Source: FEN-1297 sp964530445
GTDB lineage: Bacteria > Bacteroidota > Ignavibacteria > Ignavibacteriales > Ignavibacteriaceae
Assembly (NCBI GenBank): GCA_964530445.1
Contig: CAZHBJ010000127.1
Coordinates: forward strand, 1-9,980
Length of the DNA stretch: 9,980 nucleotides
Direction of reading: 5' to 3'
Shown here: positions 1 to 6,999 of the stretch, one piece after another
Position numbering within the stretch: position 1 is the first letter of the stretch
Layout of the letters: every line of letters starts with the position of its first letter
Program-made: the position numbers and the translations under genes
The notes under the pieces: model-generated
Databases searched by the model: none
What the model was told of the DNA's origin: nothing
Seen by the model: only the letters and a program-made list of their open reading frames with translations

Positions 1-1
1 T

Positions 2-73
2 AAGCAATTAGCGATTATAAAAGAAGAGGCAGCAAAGCTCCGCAAAGAGCATCATAGAGGAGCTGCGAAATGA
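2..73 (+). CDS. 3' end of an unidentified upstream gene (partial)
   Basis: Only this frame is open from the left edge; the other two forward frames reach stops almost at once or by position 57. It encodes the last 23 residues of a protein, a charged, probably helical tail (KEEAAKLRKEHHRGAAK) ending at TGA 71-73. The stop overlaps the next gene's start in the classic ATGA arrangement (70-73), which normally means one transcript and coupled translation. The tail is too short to assign a family. It tells us that the membrane protein that follows is not the first gene of its operon. Confidence 0.6.
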   Translation, partial: KQLAIIKEEAAKLRKEHHRGAAK

Positions 74-942
74 ACGATATAAAAATTTTTCATCTTGCAA
101 ATATCCGACTTCCTATTGAAAAGAACAGGCTGTTAATGATGTTTGTCGGAATTAATTTAATGTTTACGGGGATAGATGTTGTACTTGCGCATTCGATAAA
201 CGACTATATACCCGTTTATGAATGGATCCCTATTTTTTTCTTTCCGTTTGGAGCAATATCGTGCCTGGTTATTGCTTTTCAATCCAAGCCTAAAAAATGG
301 ACGGCAATTCTTCATATTGTTTTAATGCTCACCGGATTTCTCGTAGGCGTTCTTGGAACGGCATTCCACGCAAATGCGGTTCTTAATCCTGCAGGACATT
401 TAACATGGTCGTGGGTTGTTTTCGGCTCCCCTATTTTAGCTCCTTTGGCTTTTTCGGGGATATCGCTGCTCGGTCTATATGCAATTACAGAAGAAGTAAA
501 TAACGAAGCAGGATTATTAAAAGTTCCGGGCCTCGGAACATTTAAAGCTCCTATTTCACGGGACAGACATTTCTTGTGGCTCGTCGGTCTTGGTTTTGCG
601 GCGAGTACAATTACTTCTATAATCGATCATGCACAATATGGGTATTCTTTTTATAAAATGATCGGGATTATTTTCGGACTGTTTGCTACTTCGGTTGTAA
701 TTTATTTATCAATTGCTAAAGACTGGACGAAAGGTGATGAACTGGTCTATTTCTGGACAATGATTGTTTCCGTTGCTGTGGGAATATTAGGTTTCGGATT
801 TCATCTTTCCGCCGACCTTGCAGGCACCGGCGCTCTAAGCATGGAAAGGATACTTGCGTTCGCCCCCGTTTTAGCGCCGCTGCTTTTCAGCGATTTGGGA
901 ATGCTTGGTTTGCTTGTTGTGGCGCAGCCGAAAACAGGATAA
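70..942 (+). CDS. eight-helix membrane protein with internal duplication, function unknown
   Basis: This is a 290-residue integral membrane protein that I do not recognise as a named family. Hydrophobic stretches lie near residues 21-41, 52-70, 79-100, 115-139, 168-187, 195-215, 226-247 and 260-286, which gives eight probable helices. The protein is two homologous halves (about 19-142 and 165-287) offset by 145-146 residues. NR at 19-20 matches DR at 165-166, and H41 matches H187. VGVLGTAFH (92-100) matches VGILGFGFH (237-245), and PILAPLAFS matches PVLAPLLFS. Each half therefore carries two conserved histidines at helix ends (H41, H100 and H187, H245), possible metal or haem ligands; that is inference. 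There is no signal peptide. The start is supported by AGAGGAG at 56-62, seven bases before the ATG, and by the ATGA overlap with the upstream gene, which is the likely functional partner. Confidence 0.85.
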   Translation: MNDIKIFHLANIRLPIEKNRLLMMFVGINLMFTGIDVVLAHSINDYIPVYEWIPIFFFPFGAISCLVIAFQSKPKKWTAILHIVLMLTGFLVGVLGTAFHANAVLNPAGHLTWSWVVFGSPILAPLAFSGISLLGLYAITEEVNNEAGLLKVPGLGTFKAPISRDRHFLWLVGLGFAASTITSIIDHAQYGYSFYKMIGIIFGLFATSVVIYLSIAKDWTKGDELVYFWTMIVSVAVGILGFGFHLSADLAGTGALSMERILAFAPVLAPLLFSDLGMLGLLVVAQPKTG

Positions 943-969
943 ATAACTTGTACAATGTAATTAATAGAA

Positions 970-1043
970 CACGGACGATTAAAACAAAAATCATATAAAC
1001 AGTTTGAAAAAAATTTTTGTTTGTAATTCTATATCTATCCGTG
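970..1043 (+). terminator. bulged AT-rich hairpin after the membrane protein gene, possible terminator
   Basis: ATTAAAACAAAAAT (978-991) pairs with ATTTTTGTTT plus TAAT (1013-1022 and 1024-1027), leaving G1023 bulged and a 21-nt loop. Outside it CACGGA (970-975) can pair with TCCGTG (1038-1043). It begins 27 nt after the stop at 942, as expected for a transcript 3' end. It lacks the GC-rich stem and clean T-run of a standard intrinsic terminator, so the role is uncertain. Confidence 0.35.
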
Positions 1044-1099
1044 AAAATCGTGTGGGCATCAACTTGGGAAAGCTTATTCGAATGTGTAATTGACAGAAA

Positions 1100-1288
1100 A
1101 ATAAGGTAATAAGGTTCGGAATGTTTTGGGATTGTTTTTCTGCTACTAAGGTTGTAACAATTTTATAAGGTTTGGATTCAATCATATTTTTATTAAAAAT
1201 TATTTATTGGGAGTAAATAAAACCTTATTCTATGACTCAACCTTAGTAGCTATTAAACCCCGAAAAACAATGACCTTATTACCTTATT
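1100..1288. repeat. long imperfect palindrome built from TAAGGT units
   Basis: Four perfectly complementary blocks occur in nested order: 1100-1115 with 1273-1288 (16 bp, AATAAGGTAATAAGGT), 1131-1140 with 1262-1271 (10 bp, ATTGTTTTTC), 1142-1154 with 1238-1250 (13 bp, GCTACTAAGGTTG) and 1165-1173 with 1220-1228 (9 bp, ATAAGGTTT). The central loop is 1174-1219. The left arm has TAAGGT four times (1102, 1110, 1147, 1166) and the right arm has its complement four times. Unpaired spacers are asymmetric: 15 nt (1116-1130) against 1 nt, 1 nt against 11 nt (1251-1261), then 10 against 9. No gene, transposase or target-site duplication is evident. It could be a MITE-like element, a protein-binding array, or the template of a structured RNA. 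Confidence 0.75.
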
Positions 1289-1422
1289 AATATTCTGAAG
1301 GAATTAAGATATATAGAAATGAAATAATTATATGTATTTACTATAATAAAATTTTTTATGAAAACTAAGCCGATCTTTATCCGTTTAGTTCATATTCCAT
1401 TGCCTGGATTTATACTTACTTT
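1289..1422. other. gene-free tail of the 943-1422 intergenic region
   Basis: This stretch is very AT-rich and has no supported gene. One weak stem joins ATG...CTAA (1358-1368, with two bulged A) to TTAGTTCAT (1385-1393). It lies downstream of the minus-strand permease and could help end that transcript, but there is no T-run after it in the direction of transcription. The two flanking genes converge here, so no promoter is expected for them. Confidence 0.4.
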
Positions 1423-3519
1423 TTAATTTCCGTATTCACCGAACCGGTTAATAATTTCTTTTAAACCTTTCGGATCACCGATAATAGTCAGCCTGTCCCC
1501 TTCTTCAAAAATACTATTCCCTTTTGGAATTATAGTCTGTCCGCTGCGGTGCAAAAGTGCTACAAGACATCCTTCGGGGAAATTTATTTCCTTTAACGCT
1601 TTGCCGATCATTGTATTTGTTTTTTTGTCGCTTTCCACAATTAATGAAAGCGATCTGTCGTCATGCAGAAGAGACTCTTTTAGTTCCTGTTCATTGCGTG
1701 CAATCTTCCATTCATCCGCAAAGCTATCATCATCTACCCTGCCGGCAATTTGTGCAAGTATGCGGAGATGCTGCGTAGGATTTTCCTCGGGGCTTACAAG
1801 AAAGAATAATGCATGAACCGTATGCTCTTCATCCAGATGATTTGTAAGCGGTCCGTTTACCGTTATATGAACTCCCCCTTTCGATCTAACCAAAACCATT
1901 TCAGGTTGTTCGAGTCCTTGTATTCTTAAATGCGGAAGAGCAATACCGTGAGTTACAGGCGTCATTCCGATTCTAGTTCCCTCCATAAATTGAACTTTAA
2001 TTTCATCGGGAGAAAATGAAACAAGATTAGACAACCAGGCCGAAGCTTTTTCGGCAATATTTTCAAACTCAGCGGCTTCTTCCATATCTATTACCAGACT
2101 TCTCGTAACAATTTCATCATAAGGATCTTCTTCGCGCAAACCTTTTTCTTTTAATTTTCCGCGAAGCTCCGTATCAAGGCCGTGATATCTTGATCTTCCC
2201 AATCTTTCGAATACATGATAAATAGCGCCGGAACGCTTTACTTTATCCCTGGCGTATATTACATACCATACTGCACCGGCTAAAATAAGTCCCGATGAAA
2301 AACCTATAGGCAGAATTCCCATTGCAATTATTAAAAAAAGCGGAGCAATTAAACCCACAATCTGCATCCACGGATAAAACGGCGAATGGAAGCTCGGATC
2401 GTACGAAGCAAGTTTACTTTCCCGCATAACAATAACTCCGAGACAAACCAATGCAAACATCAGTAATTGAAATGCACTGGCAAGCTTGGCAATTTTCATA
2501 GGATCAAGAAAGACAAGAATTAAAATGATGGTACAAACCGTGGTTATAATTGAAACGAAAGGAATTCCTTTTTTACTTAATCTCTGGAAAAAATGCGGCA
2601 TTAAATAATCCCTGCTCATCGCGAAAGGATAACGTGATGCGCTCATTGTCCCGGCATTCGATACGGAAATAAATGCAGCAAGCGCTGCAATAGTTAAAAC
2701 AACGGCTCCCGTTCCGCCGAACATTCCTTTTGCAGCAGAAGCTACCGGCGTTAAGTCTCCTTTAAATATATTCATCGGAACGATACCGACCATAACAAAC
2801 GTACCCAGAGTATAAATTACAAATGTTACGGCTATCGATAAAAAAATTCCAAGCGGAAGATTTCGTTCGGGGTTTTTAATTTCTTCAGATAAGCTTGCAA
2901 CCTTAGTTATACCGATATAGCTTATATAAACCAGCCCGGTAGTAGAAAATATTTTTGCAAATCCCGGGTTAAAGAATCCTTTAAAATTACTTATATTTAT
3001 TTTAGTAACGCCTTCACCTATAAAGACAAAAAGCACTGCCAATAAAATTACAACAAGAATAATTTGAAACTTACCCGAGCCTTTAACACTAAATAAATTT
3101 AGAATGCCGAGAAGAACTGCAACGGAAACCGCAATCGGTACTATAGAAATTTCCGAAAAGAATAGAGAAAGATATGCACCCATACCAATAAGGGCAAAAG
3201 AAACTTTTAAGATAAGTGCTAGCCATGTACCCAGTCCGCCGATCGTTCCCATAAGCGGTCCTAGTGTTCGATCCAGAAAGAAATAAACTCCCCCTGCTCT
3301 GGGCATTGCTGTTGCAAGTTCCGCAATACTGAACATTGCCGGAATTAAAGGTATTGCTGCCAGAAAATATGAAAGCACTAATGCGGGACCGGCATCAACC
3401 GCAGCTAACCCTGGTAATAGAAAAAAGCCTCCGCTGAGCGTTGTGCCCGTGGAGATAGCAAATACATCAAAAAGATTTAATTCTTTTTTTAAGTGTCTGG
3501 TCTTTTTTGCTTGAAACAT
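1423..3519 (-). CDS. APC-superfamily permease fused to PTS EIIA-like and TrkA-C domains
   Basis: This 698-residue inner-membrane transporter has three parts. Residues 1-422 are an APC-fold permease with about twelve helices. The first-helix signature is STGTTLSGGFFLLPG (23-37), and helix 6 and its loop read SLSEEIKNPERNLP (209-222), typical of amino acid/polyamine permeases. A basic cytosolic linker (423-466, including FERLGRSRYHGLDTEL) leads to a fructose/Ntr-type EIIA domain (about 470-620) with its phospho-acceptor motif intact, GIALPH with H530, plus HLRILAQIA (584-592). Residues about 622-694 are an RCK-C/TrkA-C domain (EEGDRLTIIGDP at 672-683), usually a ligand-sensing dimer. Substrate cannot be read from sequence; an amino acid or organic cation is likely. 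The family suggests control of transport by phosphorylation or nucleotide binding. It follows the desaturase by 5 nt and has no good ribosome-binding site, so coupling is likely. Confidence 0.93.
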   Translation of the reverse strand: MFQAKKTRHLKKELNLFDVFAISTGTTLSGGFFLLPGLAAVDAGPALVLSYFLAAIPLIPAMFSIAELATAMPRAGGVYFFLDRTLGPLMGTIGGLGTWLALILKVSFALIGMGAYLSLFFSEISIVPIAVSVAVLLGILNLFSVKGSGKFQIILVVILLAVLFVFIGEGVTKINISNFKGFFNPGFAKIFSTTGLVYISYIGITKVASLSEEIKNPERNLPLGIFLSIAVTFVIYTLGTFVMVGIVPMNIFKGDLTPVASAAKGMFGGTGAVVLTIAALAAFISVSNAGTMSASRYPFAMSRDYLMPHFFQRLSKKGIPFVSIITTVCTIILILVFLDPMKIAKLASAFQLLMFALVCLGVIVMRESKLASYDPSFHSPFYPWMQIVGLIAPLFLIIAMGILPIGFSSGLILAGAVWYVIYARDKVKRSGAIYHVFERLGRSRYHGLDTELRGKLKEKGLREEDPYDEIVTRSLVIDMEEAAEFENIAEKASAWLSNLVSFSPDEIKVQFMEGTRIGMTPVTHGIALPHLRIQGLEQPEMVLVRSKGGVHITVNGPLTNHLDEEHTVHALFFLVSPEENPTQHLRILAQIAGRVDDDSFADEWKIARNEQELKESLLHDDRSLSLIVESDKKTNTMIGKALKEINFPEGCLVALLHRSGQTIIPKGNSIFEEGDRLTIIGDPKGLKEIINRFGEYGN

Positions 3520-3524
3520 ATGTT

Positions 3525-4499
3525 TTAGGTTTCTTGTTTAACAGCAACCCCGCCCCTATTGTCCCGTGTAACTCTTGTAAATAATGTTATGCCGGGATCA
3601 AAAATAAATTTTAACCACAATTTAAACCAAGATTTATGAAAAGCAAGAGAGTCATACCATTCCGGTGCGGTTTTCTTTATTTCCGGTAATTTATTCCATG
3701 GAATGGAAGGAAAATCATGATGCTCATTATGGTAGCCGACATTTAATGCAACGGTGTTCAGCGGACCGTAATAACTATATGTTTCCTGGGGAGGATTAAC
3801 AATATAATGTTCCTGTATCCATCTTGCACCCAACGGATGAAACCCGATTGAAAAGAAAAAGGAAAGGACAAAATAAAGGAAGGATACCCATCCGAAATAA
3901 TAGATAACAACAGCATCAAAAGCAAAGACAACAATCATATTAAAGACAGTCCAGGCATTTAAAAATTTAATTTCTTTAAGTCGCGGCGGCCTTAAACCTT
4001 GAAATACCGGGAAGAAAAGCTCCCATATTATTTTACCGAGAAAGCTGCTTCCGATTAACTTTGCTTCCCACTTGCTTGCAAGGTCGGCATCCAGGTTATA
4101 ATTGCCCTGGAAAGAATGATGCTTTAAATGATAACTTCTGAAAGAAACCGAGCTCGGAACAATATTGGGAAGATCGGCAATTATGCCTGCCAGCATATTC
4201 ATATTTTTCTTTTTGAAAATAAGATTATGCGCCGCCTCGTGCACAAGCACAAACAGGCAATGATTTGCAAATGCACCAACCAGGTAAGCAATAATTAAAG
4301 CAAGCCACCAGGCTTGATTACTTAAAAGCACGGCAATTGTAATCTGCAATCCTACAACAAAAAGAAGGATAACGGAGCTAAATGGGTTTCTACCAATAAG
4401 CTCACGGATTTCAGGGTGCTTTTTTAATATTTCTTTTGTTCGTGCTTTATGAGGTTCCGGTGTGTCCGAATAAATAAATCCTTTTTTATTTATTTCCAT
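3525..4499 (-). CDS. membrane fatty acid desaturase, DES1 (sphingolipid delta-4 desaturase)-like
   Basis: This 324-residue di-iron membrane desaturase has all three histidine boxes: HEAAH (87-91), HLKHH (124-128) and HNEHH (257-261). Hydrophobic segments lie near 42-60, 65-85, 183-202 and 205-221. It resembles eukaryotic dihydroceramide delta-4 desaturases (DES1/DEGS) more than ordinary bacterial acyl-lipid desaturases. The N-terminus (YSDTPEPHKARTKEIL, then KHPEIREL) looks like the Lipid_DES N-terminal domain. The stretches ETYSYYGPLN (239-248) and NVGYHNEHHDFPSIP (253-267) match what I recall of DEGS1. Length is also close to the roughly 320 residues of that family. The reaction would be oxygen-dependent desaturation of a membrane lipid acyl chain or long-chain base; the substrate is inference. 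GAGG at 4506-4509 sits six bases before the ATG. The permease follows 5 nt downstream. DEGS-like is my reading; a generic fatty acid desaturase is the safe label. Confidence 0.93.
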   Translation of the reverse strand: MEINKKGFIYSDTPEPHKARTKEILKKHPEIRELIGRNPFSSVILLFVVGLQITIAVLLSNQAWWLALIIAYLVGAFANHCLFVLVHEAAHNLIFKKKNMNMLAGIIADLPNIVPSSVSFRSYHLKHHSFQGNYNLDADLASKWEAKLIGSSFLGKIIWELFFPVFQGLRPPRLKEIKFLNAWTVFNMIVVFAFDAVVIYYFGWVSFLYFVLSFFFSIGFHPLGARWIQEHYIVNPPQETYSYYGPLNTVALNVGYHNEHHDFPSIPWNKLPEIKKTAPEWYDSLAFHKSWFKLWLKFIFDPGITLFTRVTRDNRGGVAVKQET

Positions 4500-4675
4500 T
4501 GCCCGCCTCGAAAATTAATTTATCTTTAGTCTAAGCTAACAAAGAAACCGATAAAAGTAAAAGGGATTTTTCAGTAGAAAAGAGGAAGTAAAACGATAAA
4601 AATTAATTTATTAACTAACGTTTCACAAACCTAGATGGTTGCTTTCTAAAATCCTAAAAGTTACTTGATTTGAGC

Positions 4676-4710
4676 ATCCTTCAAGGTTTAAAACGGTGGC
4701 CTTGAAGGAT
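4676..4710 (-). terminator. 11-bp perfect stem-loop between the CLC and desaturase genes
   Basis: ATCCTTCAAGG (4676-4686) is the exact inverse complement of CCTTGAAGGAT (4700-4710), with a 13-nt loop. It starts 26 nt past the stop codon of the CLC gene, the usual place for a transcript end, but no T-run follows on the minus strand. It may be a terminator, a 3'-end stabiliser, or a partial barrier that reduces desaturase expression. Just beside it TATGC-GTAA-GCATA (4711-4724) forms a small hairpin with a GNRA-type loop on the plus strand. Confidence 0.5.
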
Positions 4711-4736
4711 TATGCGTAAGCATAGTTAATTAAGGT

Positions 4737-6539
4737 TTAAAATTCTTCGGAATACTGAGTTGCCCAGGATGATAAATATTTGTTAAAAATATTCGATTTG
4801 GAAATAAAGCCTTTGTATTGTCCGTTTTCCGTCACTGCCAAGTTCCAAACATTGTTTTCTTCAAATTCTTCAAGGGCATGATTTATATCTTCATTAATGT
4901 CGATAGTATGAAAGTCAGTATTCATTACTTCATAAGCAAGAATAACATCATATACATCGGTGTTAAGCATAATTTCACGAATATTATCTAGTGTAATTAC
5001 ACCTAAAAGCTTATCATTATCGTCGACGACGGGAAATAAATTTCTTTTAGAATGAATAATATTCTGCATAATTTCCCTTAAAGTTATTTGAGGATGCAGA
5101 ATGATAAAATCTGTTTCAATTATATTTCTAACACTTATCTGCCGTATATAGTGTTTTTCCTTTTCCGATCTAAATTTAATTCCGCTTTTAACAAGTGCCG
5201 CAGTGTATATTGATTCCTGGTGAAAATATCTTGATATGAAATAAGACAGCGCAGTCACTATCATTAAGGGAATTATCAGTTTGTATCCGCCTGTCATTTC
5301 AGCGCCTAAAAATATTCCGGTTAAAGGTGCATGTAAAATTCCGCTTAATATTCCGGCCATTCCAACAACTACAAAATTTGGGTGACTTACATTCGCAATT
5401 CCAAGGTAACTCATTAAATGCGCAAGAAAGAAACCGGTAAATGCACCGGTAAATAAAGCAGGCGCTATGGTTCCGCCGTTTCCGCCGGACCTGATGGTTA
5501 TTTCCGTTGCAAAAACTTTGGTAATTACAATTAATGCCGAAATTATAATTAAAGCTAAATCGGGATTCATGAAGCGGGTAATAAAATGTGCGGGTAATAT
5601 TTTTGTGTATTGACCTGCCAGTAAATATTTAACCGAGATATATCCTTCACCGTACAATGCGGGGAGAAGAAAAACCATCAAACATAAAACAGTGCCGCCG
5701 ATTAAAATTTTTGAATACTTGGTTTTTAACTTTTCAAAAAAATCTTCTACAAAAAATGAGGCTTTAATATTATAGTATGAAATTACTCCGCATAAAATTC
5801 CAAGCACAACATAATAAGGGATAGCACTAAGACTCCATCCTTTGGTTACAAGATAAAAAATCTGCCCGCCGTATAGAAAGCTTGAAACGACTGTCGCCGA
5901 CGCCGAAGAAATAAGAAGAGGTATAAAATAAGAGATGGAAAAATCCGGCAATAAAATTTCGACGGCAAAGATTACGCCTGCAATCGGGCTGTTGAAAATA
6001 GCGGATATACCGGCAGCCGACCCGCTTGCCAGCAAAAGAGTTCTAACTTTATAATTAAACTTAAACCCCTTTGCTACATTTGATCCGATTGCACCGCCGG
6101 TAATAACTATGGGAGCTTCCAAACCTGCAGAGCCTCCGAAACCTACGGCTAAGCCACTTGTGATATAGTGTGAAAAAATATCTTGTTTTGGAACATCGGA
6201 AGCTTTCCTTGTAATTAAATATATTAAGTTTGATATACCTTTACTTAATGTTCCGTTGAAGAATAAAACTGTTACTACGACAGATAAGATGATCCCGATC
6301 ATCGGGAAAAAAGGTAAAAGAAACCCGATTCCATGCTCATTAAAAAATGCTTCCGGTTTTACTTCAAGGAAATGAACAAAATCTTTTAATATTGCTGATG
6401 CTATACCGGTAAGAATTCCAACCACAAGACTAGATAAAACAATAAAAGTCCGTAATTCAATTTTTTCATTTAGAAATTTTATTGTTTTTCTATAGAATAT
6501 TTTAAAGTTTAAACTAATGTATCTGAGAAAATGACCCAT
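4737..6539 (-). CDS. CLC-family anion channel/transporter with C-terminal CBS pair
   Basis: This 600-residue inner-membrane CLC protein spans the membrane up to about residue 440 and has a cytosolic tail with two CBS domains (about 470-525 and 535-590; LFPVVDDNDKLLGVITLDNI in the first). The family signature G-x-E-x-P is GLEAP (139-143), so the gating glutamate (E141) is present. The second anion-site motif is GGNGGTIAP (352-360), with Ile where Phe is usual, and the pore tyrosine appears kept at Y445. Two departures from E. coli ClC-ec1 are visible. FAVEILLPDF (191-200) has Ile at the expected place of the internal proton glutamate. LSKGIS (98-103) replaces the GSGIP serine motif. It may move chloride, nitrate or another anion. 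The CBS pair suggests gating by adenine nucleotides. The only Shine-Dalgarno-like site, GGAG at 6554-6557, is 14 nt away. Confidence 0.93.
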   Translation of the reverse strand: MGHFLRYISLNFKIFYRKTIKFLNEKIELRTFIVLSSLVVGILTGIASAILKDFVHFLEVKPEAFFNEHGIGFLLPFFPMIGIILSVVVTVLFFNGTLSKGISNLIYLITRKASDVPKQDIFSHYITSGLAVGFGGSAGLEAPIVITGGAIGSNVAKGFKFNYKVRTLLLASGSAAGISAIFNSPIAGVIFAVEILLPDFSISYFIPLLISSASATVVSSFLYGGQIFYLVTKGWSLSAIPYYVVLGILCGVISYYNIKASFFVEDFFEKLKTKYSKILIGGTVLCLMVFLLPALYGEGYISVKYLLAGQYTKILPAHFITRFMNPDLALIIISALIVITKVFATEITIRSGGNGGTIAPALFTGAFTGFFLAHLMSYLGIANVSHPNFVVVGMAGILSGILHAPLTGIFLGAEMTGGYKLIIPLMIVTALSYFISRYFHQESIYTAALVKSGIKFRSEKEKHYIRQISVRNIIETDFIILHPQITLREIMQNIIHSKRNLFPVVDDNDKLLGVITLDNIREIMLNTDVYDVILAYEVMNTDFHTIDINEDINHALEEFEENNVWNLAVTENGQYKGFISKSNIFNKYLSSWATQYSEEF

Positions 6540-6573
6540 TTATACTATTCTAACTCCAATTTTAATAACAGGA

Positions 6574-6614
6574 AATTAAAAACGATCTTATAAAAATCTG
6601 TATTGTTTTTAATT
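6574..6614 (-). promoter_or_regulatory. hairpin in the probable 5' leader of the CLC gene
   Basis: AATTAAAAAC (6574-6583) pairs perfectly with GTTTTTAATT (6605-6614). Three further inner positions, one a G-T wobble, extend the stem to 13 pairs around a 15-nt loop. It lies 34 nt upstream of the CLC start and downstream of the best promoter candidate, so it would be transcribed in the leader. A passive AT-rich palindrome is the alternative. Confidence 0.35.
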
Positions 6615-6673
6615 CTTTGGTGATTTCTATCGGCATATTATAAATATTAAAAATTATATTTTTATTCGTAATT

Positions 6674-6700
6674 ATTATACCTTGAAAACTTTCGTGCCAA
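6674..6700 (-). promoter_or_regulatory. candidate promoter for the CLC gene
   Basis: On the minus strand TTGGCA (6695-6700) is followed after 15 nt by a perfect TATAAT (6674-6679). The -35 matches consensus at five of six positions, but the spacer is short. It would give a leader of roughly 130 nt. The rest of 6615-6765 is AT-rich and shows no gene. Confidence 0.3.
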
Positions 6701-6765
6701 ACTTACTAAATTCTGAAGTACTGCCAAAGTAATTATTCCATGCAGTTTAAAATAATAGTGAAATT

Positions 6766-6999
6766 TTAATTCCATATAAATTCCGGTCTAAATAAAAATT
6801 TATAAATTTTATTAAACTCGAGAGCGTCATTGTATGGTAAAATATTTTCATTAAATTTCACGGGAAATTTATATGTTCTGCCGGTAAAAACTTTTTCAAG
6901 AGCCGGATAAATCCCCGATTCCATAAAATTTATGCAAGTTGTAGAATTATTTATGTTAAAATATACGTTTAGTTTACAAAAATATTTATTTTCAAGCAT
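6766..6999 (-). CDS. small hypothetical protein, doubtful
   Basis: A 77-residue frame starts at ATG 6997-6999 (an in-frame GTG at 7018-7020 would give 84 residues). It lies alone between the CLC gene and the hydrolase. I do not recognise it. The composition is not that of a random AT-rich frame: a segment such as YPALEKVFTGRTYKFPVKF followed by LPYNDALEFNKIYKFLFRPEF has the mix of charged, aromatic and proline residues of a folded protein. It has no signal peptide or membrane helix. Ribosome-binding evidence is thin: AGAAAG lies ten bases before the ATG and nothing convincing lies before the GTG. It could be a real small gene, a remnant of a larger one, or chance. Confidence 0.4.
   Translation of the reverse strand: MLENKYFCKLNVYFNINNSTTCINFMESGIYPALEKVFTGRTYKFPVKFNENILPYNDALEFNKIYKFLFRPEFIWN

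Noticed and set aside
991..1185. A 64-codon minus-strand frame in the gap after the first membrane protein gene
   Set aside because: It starts inside the left arm of the palindrome and runs through the neighbouring hairpin. Its composition follows the repeats and it has no ribosome-binding site.
1100..1288. CRISPR array or integron attC site
   Set aside because: The repeated unit is only a hexamer with irregular spacing and no unique spacers of constant length, which excludes CRISPR. The block order resembles an attC hairpin loosely, but no R-box consensus (RYYYAAC with its GTTRRRY partner at the ends), integrase or cassette gene is present.
1358..1393. Strong intrinsic terminator for the permease gene
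   Set aside because: The stem has two bulged bases and few pairs, and no T-run follows on the minus strand, so it is mentioned only as part of the gene-free tail.
1557..1816. Two overlapping plus-strand frames of 71-73 codons
   Set aside because: Both are antisense to the EIIA and TrkA-C parts of the permease and have no protein-like features. The 60-codon frame at 3104-3286 is likewise antisense to the permease helices.
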